A DNA stretch of 64,000 nucleotides from Pseudomonadota bacterium (GTDB lineage Bacteria; Pseudomonadota; Gammaproteobacteria; Burkholderiales; Rhodocyclaceae). The notes beneath the pieces were generated by a model that did not search any database, had not been told where the DNA came from, and was given only the letters and a program-made list of their open reading frames with translations. The DNA lies in contig JAFEDK010000001.1 in assembly GCA_018241665.1 (NCBI GenBank), forward strand, positions 17,869 to 81,868, written 5' to 3'. Position numbers and translations under genes: made by a program. This document shows positions 59,546 to 64,000 of this stretch, one piece after another. Position 1 is the stretch's first letter. Every line of letters starts with the position of its first letter.

Positions 59546-60753
59546 CAGTACAGCAGGTAAGCCTGCCGTTCTTCGTCCCACGCCTTCTCGTCAGCCAGCG
59601 CCAGCGCATCCAGGTCACCGGGGCGTGTCGTCGCATCATCCACCCACTCGCGCAAGATCTCCGAGCCGTTGATCAGGTCGATGGCCAGGCGGTCGTGCTC
59701 GTACTCGTAGGGGAAATCCCGCCACAGCGGGTAATCCCGGCGCACCCGACGGATCGCCTTGAAGGCCAGCGCCTGCAGGCGCCACGGACGGAAAGCCGCG
59801 TGCTCGTAATGGGTCGGATCCTCCACATGGATCTGCACGCCCTGGCACAGCTTGCCGGCATGCTTGTGGAAGGTCGGCTCGAACCAGCATTCGCGCAGCT
59901 TGCAGCCGGCCAGCCACTTGGGCGCAAAGGCCTCCATCTCGGCCAGCACCTTGCGGGCATCCAGGTCCGGCGCTCCAAACAGTTCCAGCGGGCGGGTGGT
60001 GCCGCGTCCCTCGGACAGAGTCGTCCCTTCCAGCATCACGGTGCCGGCATAGGCCCGCGCCATCGACAGGTTGGGCGCGTTGGGACTCGGGTTGATCCAG
60101 CTGCGCTCGCCCAGCGGCCAGCCGTAGCCGGGCGCCGCCTCGGGCTGCCAGCCGTCCATCGTGATCACCTGGCAATCCACGTCGAGCTTCAGGGTGGCGA
60201 TGAACCAGCGCGCCAGTTCCCCCATCGTCAGGCCATGGCGCATCGGCAACGGGCCGGCACCGACGAAGCTCTCCCAGCCCGGCTGCAGCAACGTGCCCTC
60301 GACCGGGCGCCCGGCCGGGTTCGGCCGGTCCAGCACCCACACGCTCTTGCCATGGCGGGCGGCCGCCTCCAGCACATAGCGCAGGGTGGTGATGAAGGTG
60401 TAGATGCGGCAGCCCAGGTCCTGCAGGTCCACCAGCAACACGTCGAAGCGGTCCATCATCGGCGCCGTCGGGCGGCGTACTTCGCCGTACAGGCTGAACA
60501 CCGGGATGCCATGCTGCGGATCGAAGAAGTCCGGCGACTCCACCATGTTGTCCTGCTTGTCGCCGCGCAGCCCGTGCTGGGGGCCGAAGGCCGCCGACAG
60601 CTGAATGTCCGGCAGGGCCGCCAGCGCGTCGAGGGAGTGGGTCAGGTCACGGGTGACGGAGGCCGGATGGGCCAGCAGGGCGACCCGCTTGCCGGCCAGC
60701 GGGCGGCGCAGTTCGGGGTCGGCGAGCAGGCGGTCGAGACCGAAACGGATCAT
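59545..60753 (-). CDS. namZ: DUF1343 / NamZ exo-beta-N-acetylmuramidase
   Basis: A 402-aa DUF1343 protein. Hallmarks are RVALLAHPASVT, AFGPQHGLRGDKQDNM, VFSLYGEVRRPT, LLVDLQDLGCRIYTFITTL, VLDRPNPAGR and LSEGRGTTRPLELFGAPDLD in order. Characterised NamZ enzymes cleave terminal MurNAc from peptidoglycan fragments. No signal peptide is visible (MIRFGLDRLLADPELRRPL), so it would act in the cytoplasm on recycled muropeptides, unlike secreted Bacteroidetes versions. Its ATG overlaps the stop of the DOMON-like gene (ATGA), so the two are coupled. Confidence 0.92.
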   Translation of the reverse strand: MIRFGLDRLLADPELRRPLAGKRVALLAHPASVTRDLTHSLDALAALPDIQLSAAFGPQHGLRGDKQDNMVESPDFFDPQHGIPVFSLYGEVRRPTAPMMDRFDVLLVDLQDLGCRIYTFITTLRYVLEAAARHGKSVWVLDRPNPAGRPVEGTLLQPGWESFVGAGPLPMRHGLTMGELARWFIATLKLDVDCQVITMDGWQPEAAPGYGWPLGERSWINPSPNAPNLSMARAYAGTVMLEGTTLSEGRGTTRPLELFGAPDLDARKVLAEMEAFAPKWLAGCKLRECWFEPTFHKHAGKLCQGVQIHVEDPTHYEHAAFRPWRLQALAFKAIRRVRRDYPLWRDFPYEYEHDRLAIDLINGSEILREWVDDATTRPGDLDALALADEKAWDEERQAYLLY

Positions 60754-61298
60754 GGTGTCGGAGCCTTTAGAACGACGGCAAAACCGTCGCGATGATGGAA
60801 ATCGGGCTTGCCCGGCGGATGCGCCAGGGCCCAGTAACTGTGATGGCCGTCGCCATGCTCGACGACGGCAGTGATACCCAGGCGCAGTTCGCCCGCCGGC
60901 AGGCAGGCCACCTCGAGATCCGCCACGAGGCTCAGCACGCCCGCACTGCGTTCGATGAGCAGCCGCGGCGCCGGCGCGACCGGCGCCGGCACGCGTCCCC
61001 GGTAGGTGGCGAAGTCGAAGCGCGCCCACTGGCCGTTCGGCGAGAAATTGAACTCCCGGTATGCCTCCCCCGCCGCCTTACATACGAAGACCTCAAAGCA
61101 GGTATAGGCCCACAGGCGCTCCGGCGGCAAGGGCGTGGCGGCCTCCGGAATGCGCAACGCTTCCAGATCGCCTTCCAGCCGGTAAGCCAAGCGCAGACCG
61201 CCATCGGCACCGCGCTCCAAGTCCACGCGGATCGACCACAAGCCGGCCGCCGGCGTATCCGGATGGCAAACCAGCGCGACGGAAGATGGGCTGTTCAT
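60750..61298 (-). CDS. DOMON-like domain protein
   Basis: A 182-aa protein (or 191 aa from an ATG at 61325). The sequence matches DOMON-like type 9 proteins found with DUF1343 genes: SIRVDLERGADGGLRLAYRL, LWAYTCFEVFVC, YREFNFSPNGQWARFDFATY and HSYWALAHPPGKPDFHHRDG in sequence. The beta-sandwich fold binds carbohydrates or cofactors in other families. The tight coupling to namZ suggests a shared role in cell-wall sugar handling. The start between 61298 and 61325 is undecided; neither has a good ribosome site. Confidence 0.82.
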   Translation of the reverse strand: MNSPSSVALVCHPDTPAAGLWSIRVDLERGADGGLRLAYRLEGDLEALRIPEAATPLPPERLWAYTCFEVFVCKAAGEAYREFNFSPNGQWARFDFATYRGRVPAPVAPAPRLLIERSAGVLSLVADLEVACLPAGELRLGITAVVEHGDGHHSYWALAHPPGKPDFHHRDGFAVVLKAPTP

Positions 61299-61407
61299 GG
61301 AGATCGCCAGGTACGTGGGGGGCATGCAGTTTAGCGGTTAAGTCACGACAGGTTAAACTCCTGCGCACCGGCGCGGTCCATTCCGTCCGTACCCTTGTAG
61401 CGACCCC

Positions 61408-61863
61408 ATGTCCGCATCCCATTCCCCGATCCAGCGCAGCCTCGCCGACCGCCTGCGCCAGGTCACCCTCTTCGAGGTCGGCGGCCTGCTGCTGATCACG
61501 CCGCCCTACATCTGGCTGTCCGGCCAGCCGAGCGGCGACTCCTTCGTGCTGATGGCCATCCTGGCCGTCATTGCAGCCGTCTGGAACGGCGCCTTCAACA
61601 CCACCTTCGACTGGCTGGAAGGGCGCCTCACGGGGCGCACTGCCGACCGCCGCCCGTGGCGGCTGCGGGCCGTCCACGCCATCGGTTTCGAAGGCGGCCT
61701 GTTCATGATGACGCTGCCGGTGGTGATGCTGTGGACCGGCATGGACTGGCTCACCGCCCTCGCCGCCGACATCGGCATCGCACTGGCCTACGTGGTGTAT
61801 GCCTTCGGCTTCAACCTGGCCTACGACCGGGCCTTTCCGATCGCCGCCGAAGCCGGCCGCTGA
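61408..61863 (+). CDS. PACE family efflux transporter (AceI-like)
   Basis: A 151-aa inner-membrane protein with four helices in two similar halves, as in PACE (proteobacterial antimicrobial compound efflux) proteins. The paired signatures are QVTLFEVGGLLLITP with WNGAFNTTFDWLE, and AVHAIGFEGGLFMMTLP with YAFGFNLAYDRAFP. The Glu in the first helix is the proton-coupling residue in AceI. Such proteins export chlorhexidine-like biocides and short-chain diamines. Confidence 0.9.
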   Translation: MSASHSPIQRSLADRLRQVTLFEVGGLLLITPPYIWLSGQPSGDSFVLMAILAVIAAVWNGAFNTTFDWLEGRLTGRTADRRPWRLRAVHAIGFEGGLFMMTLPVVMLWTGMDWLTALAADIGIALAYVVYAFGFNLAYDRAFPIAAEAGR

Positions 61864-61902
61864 ACCCCGCTGCAGGCGGCCGACGAAGCGCGGGCGGACC
61901 GC

Positions 61903-61908
61903 TATAAT
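61903..61908 (+). promoter_or_regulatory. Possible -10 element for psd
   Basis: A perfect TATAAT 30 bases before the psd start; no clear -35 at 16-18 bp, so the assignment is tentative. Confidence 0.35.
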
Positions 61909-61938
61909 CCGCCCCTTCGCTTCTGCCGGAAACCTGCC

Positions 61939-62790
61939 GTGTCCGACCGCCTCAAAGTCCTGCCCCAATACCTGATCCCCAAGCAGGCCCTCACCGCGCT
62001 GGCTGGAAAGCTGGCCAGTGCCCAAGCCGGCGGCCTCACCACCAGCGTGATCCGCTGGTTCGTCGGCCGCTACGGGGTGAACATGGACGAGGCGGCCAAC
62101 CCGGACATCGCCAGCTATGCCAGCTTCAACGATTTCTTCACCCGCCCGCTGAAGGCCGGTGCCCGCCCCCACGCCCACGCCGACTTCATCTGCCCGGTGG
62201 ATGGCGCAATCAGCCAGTTCGGCCGCATCGACCGCGACCAGATCTTCCAGGCCAAGGGGCACGCCTACTCCACCCGTGCGCTGGTCGGCGGCGACCGGGA
62301 CCTGGCGGCGCAATTCCAGGACGGCGAATTCGCCACCTTGTACCTCAGCCCGCGGGACTACCACCGCATCCACATGCCCTGCGACGGCCGCCTGACCCGC
62401 ATGATCTACGTGCCCGGTGCGCTGTTCTCGGTCAACCCGACCACCGCCCGCGGCGTGCCCGGCCTGTTCGCCCGCAACGAACGGGTGGTGTGCGTCTTCG
62501 AGAACGACGAGATCGGCCCCTTCGTGCTGGTGCTGGTCGGCGCGACCATCGTCGGCAGCATGGCCACCGTGTGGCACGGCCAGGTCAACCCGCCGCGCCC
62601 CGGCAAGATCCGCGAATGGGACTACCCGGCCGGTGACGTGATGCTGAAGAAGGGCGACGAGATGGGCCGCTTCCTGCTCGGCTCGACGGTCGTCATGCTG
62701 TTCCCGAAGAAGCGCCTGAGCTTCACCGAGGCCTGGGCCCCGGCGCGGCCGATCCGTCTCGGCGAGGCGATGGGCAGCCGGCCGCGCTGA
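61939..62790 (+). CDS. psd: Phosphatidylserine decarboxylase proenzyme
   Basis: A 283-aa proenzyme that converts phosphatidylserine to phosphatidylethanolamine at the inner membrane. The start codon is GTG. Family blocks: [54 protein letters not shown]. Self-cleavage occurs at LGST: Ser249 becomes the pyruvoyl group on the small alpha chain (residues 249-283). The length and LGST motif are those of the proteobacterial membrane-bound type I enzyme, so it is likely functional. Confidence 0.96.
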   Translation: MSDRLKVLPQYLIPKQALTALAGKLASAQAGGLTTSVIRWFVGRYGVNMDEAANPDIASYASFNDFFTRPLKAGARPHAHADFICPVDGAISQFGRIDRDQIFQAKGHAYSTRALVGGDRDLAAQFQDGEFATLYLSPRDYHRIHMPCDGRLTRMIYVPGALFSVNPTTARGVPGLFARNERVVCVFENDEIGPFVLVLVGATIVGSMATVWHGQVNPPRPGKIREWDYPAGDVMLKKGDEMGRFLLGSTVVMLFPKKRLSFTEAWAPARPIRLGEAMGSRPR

Positions 62791-62802
62791 ACCGCGCCGG
62801 CC

Positions 62803-63681
62803 TCAGTGGCGCAGGCGCAGGATGCGCCACGCGCCAGCCAGCACCATCGCGCCGATGATGCTGCCCACCACCCAGTCCGGCCACGGGCTGCCGAGCCAGG
62901 CCACCAGCCCGCCGGCGACGATCACGCCCAGGTTGGCCAGCGCATCGTTGGCGGTGAAGATGTAGCTCGCCTTCATGTGCGCGCCGCCGTCCCGGTGGCC
63001 GGCGATCAGCACCATGCAGGCCACGTTGGCGACCAAGGCCAGCAACGACACGCCCATCATCGCCCCGGCCAGGGTTTCCGAACCGTAGAGCACGTGGTCC
63101 GCCACCTGCACAAAGAGACCCAGCCCGAGCAGCAGCTGCAGCACGCCGGCGAAGCGCGCCGCCTTCAGCTGCAAGGCCGCCCCACGCCCGACCGCGTACA
63201 AGGCCACCGCATACACCGCCGCATCGGCAAACATGTCGAGGCCGTCGGCGAGCAGGCCGGACGACTCCGCCCACCAGCCGGCCAGCCCTTCGATCACGAA
63301 CATCGCCGCGTTGATGACGAGCAGCCAGCGTAGCGCCCGCCGCTCGGCGGCCGGATCCTCCACCCGCGCCGCCGGCGCCCCGGCCGCCGGACCGCTGGCG
63401 AGGCGTTCTGCCCCCATGCCCAGGCGGACGATGCGGGTTTCCACCTCGTCGGCCGGCACCCCATGCCAGACGGTGACAGTACGGGCGACCAGGTCGAACT
63501 CCAGCCCATGGGCCAGCCCGTCCAGCTCCATGCGCACCAGCGCCTCCTCGGCCGGGCAATCCATATCGCCAACACGAAAGGTCGAGCGCAGCGAAGCCTC
63601 GCCGGCCGCCGACGCAGGCGAAGCGGACAGCACCGCGCCGGAAGCGGAACAACTGCATCCGCCGGAACAGGACGAACTCAT
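62803..63681 (-). CDS. CDF family cation transporter with N-terminal HMA-like domain
   Basis: A 292-aa protein. The extreme N-terminus is Cys-rich (SSSCSGGCSCSA). Residues about 34-90 form an HMA-like fold (FRVGDMDCPAEEALVRMEL, with one Cys where HMA domains have CxxC). Six membrane helices follow, with the CDF motif LLADGLDMFADAAVYAVAL in helix 2 and SYIFTANDALANLGVIV in helix 5, the expected metal-site helices. It resembles CzcD/CadD-type metal efflux but metal specificity is unclear. The stop is 13 bases from the psd stop (convergent). Confidence 0.87.
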   Translation of the reverse strand: MSSSCSGGCSCSASGAVLSASPASAAGEASLRSTFRVGDMDCPAEEALVRMELDGLAHGLEFDLVARTVTVWHGVPADEVETRIVRLGMGAERLASGPAAGAPAARVEDPAAERRALRWLLVINAAMFVIEGLAGWWAESSGLLADGLDMFADAAVYAVALYAVGRGAALQLKAARFAGVLQLLLGLGLFVQVADHVLYGSETLAGAMMGVSLLALVANVACMVLIAGHRDGGAHMKASYIFTANDALANLGVIVAGGLVAWLGSPWPDWVVGSIIGAMVLAGAWRILRLRH

Positions 63682-63702
63682 GCCAAAACTCCTCTGGATT
63701 CC

Positions 63703-63771
63703 GTGGGGGCGAATTCATTCGCCCTCTGTAGCGCTTCAATTAAATCCGCGGGCGAATGAATTCGCCCCCAC
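63703..63771. repeat. REP-type inverted repeat pair
   Basis: Canonical arms around a spacer of about 26 bp, between the CDF start and the radical SAM gene, in a divergent promoter region. Confidence 0.93.
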
Positions 63772-63857
63772 GGGAAAGGACCGGACATCACTGGCCATCC
63801 TTTCCGACCCGACGATGGTAGCCTGTCGGCCACGTTTCCTGCATTGCCGATTTCCTG

Positions 63858-63998
63858 ATGAACGCCCCGCTGATCCGCTACGTCGAACCCGTCTTCCGCC
63901 CGCCCAGCGAGGCAGAGTCGCTGATCCTGCCCGTCACCGACGGCTGCTCATGGAACAAGTGCACTTTTTGCGAGATGGAATGGCGGTATTTGCACTAA
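63858..63998 (+). pseudogene. Radical SAM gene, N-terminal fragment cut off
   Basis: The first 40 codons read like the start of a B12-independent radical SAM protein: [20 protein letters not shown] then [15 protein letters not shown], with the three cluster cysteines of CxxxCxxC. Homologues continue CEMYTAPQKKF-like; here the frame changes to EWRYLH and stops at 63998. From about 63978 the sequence is markedly AT-richer (GAATGGCGGTATTTGCACTA). The gene is either broken by an inserted element whose end lies at the window edge or affected by an assembly junction. Confidence 0.6.
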
Positions 63999-64000
63999 GA

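Overview
The window is GC-rich DNA packed with genes, typical of a free-living betaproteobacterium. The gene content suggests the Rhodocyclales (Azospira/Azonexus/Thauera-Azoarcus relatives): PhaM-type polyhydroxyalkanoate granule protein, fused isobutyryl-CoA mutase, isoquinoline-1-oxidoreductase-type molybdenum hydroxylase with XdhC/MobA helpers, many PAS/GGDEF/EAL and hybrid-kinase sensors, FliW, and a branched-chain-type ABC transporter flanked by acyl-CoA ligases. The taxonomic call is inference from content only. I saw no rRNA, tRNA, CRISPR array, prophage or complete insertion sequence.

Layout. 1-1.7 kb: end of a TctD-like response regulator and its TctE-like kinase. 1.7-9.1 kb: a giant membrane patatin-like protein (-), then AIM24-like, M48 peptidase, amidohydrolase and CheX-like DUF3334 genes (+). 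9.1-14.6 kb: molybdenum hydroxylase operon (iorA-iorB-xdhC-mobA-like, -) with a divergent AraC regulator. 14.7-18.4 kb: DUF2252, a small exported protein and a 5'-nucleotidase lipoprotein. 18.5-26.3 kb: FeoB behind a Fur-like promoter, a LuxR-type regulator, and a divergent TonB receptor - periplasmic binding protein - hybrid kinase operon. 26.4-27.8 kb: PhaM and an AEC transporter. 28.1-37.1 kb: seven-gene liv-type ABC transporter / acyl-CoA ligase cluster (-). 37.2-45.8 kb: diguanylate cyclase, a CCA-enzyme-like protein with a lost HD motif, exported proteins, an exported HExxH protein, a DUF2167/M50 pair, an ASK-like DRHyd/TRAFs-binding protein and two lipoproteins. 46-49.2 kb: IcmF. 49.4-55.4 kb: AraC regulator and a coupled GGDEF-EAL / hybrid kinase / OmpR-regulator operon. 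55.5-63.7 kb: VOC protein, zinc peptidase, DEAD-box helicase, FliW, NamZ, DOMON-like, PACE efflux, phosphatidylserine decarboxylase, CDF transporter. A radical SAM gene breaks off at the right edge.

The most striking non-genic signal is a dispersed family of ten 40-69-bp REP-type inverted repeats. Their arms start with GTGGGGGCGAATTCATTCGC and they sit only between genes. Five lie in or beside the liv/ligase cluster. At least five have short tandem arrays (12-16-bp units) beginning exactly at the repeat edge and re-using the edge sequence CTGTGG or CACAG. One decayed arm supplies the last codons and stop of the DUF2252 gene. No REP-associated transposase is visible here.

Functionally the window joins organic-acid uptake and CoA activation (liv cluster, ligases, IcmF, PhaM) with extensive environmental sensing and c-di-GMP signalling.
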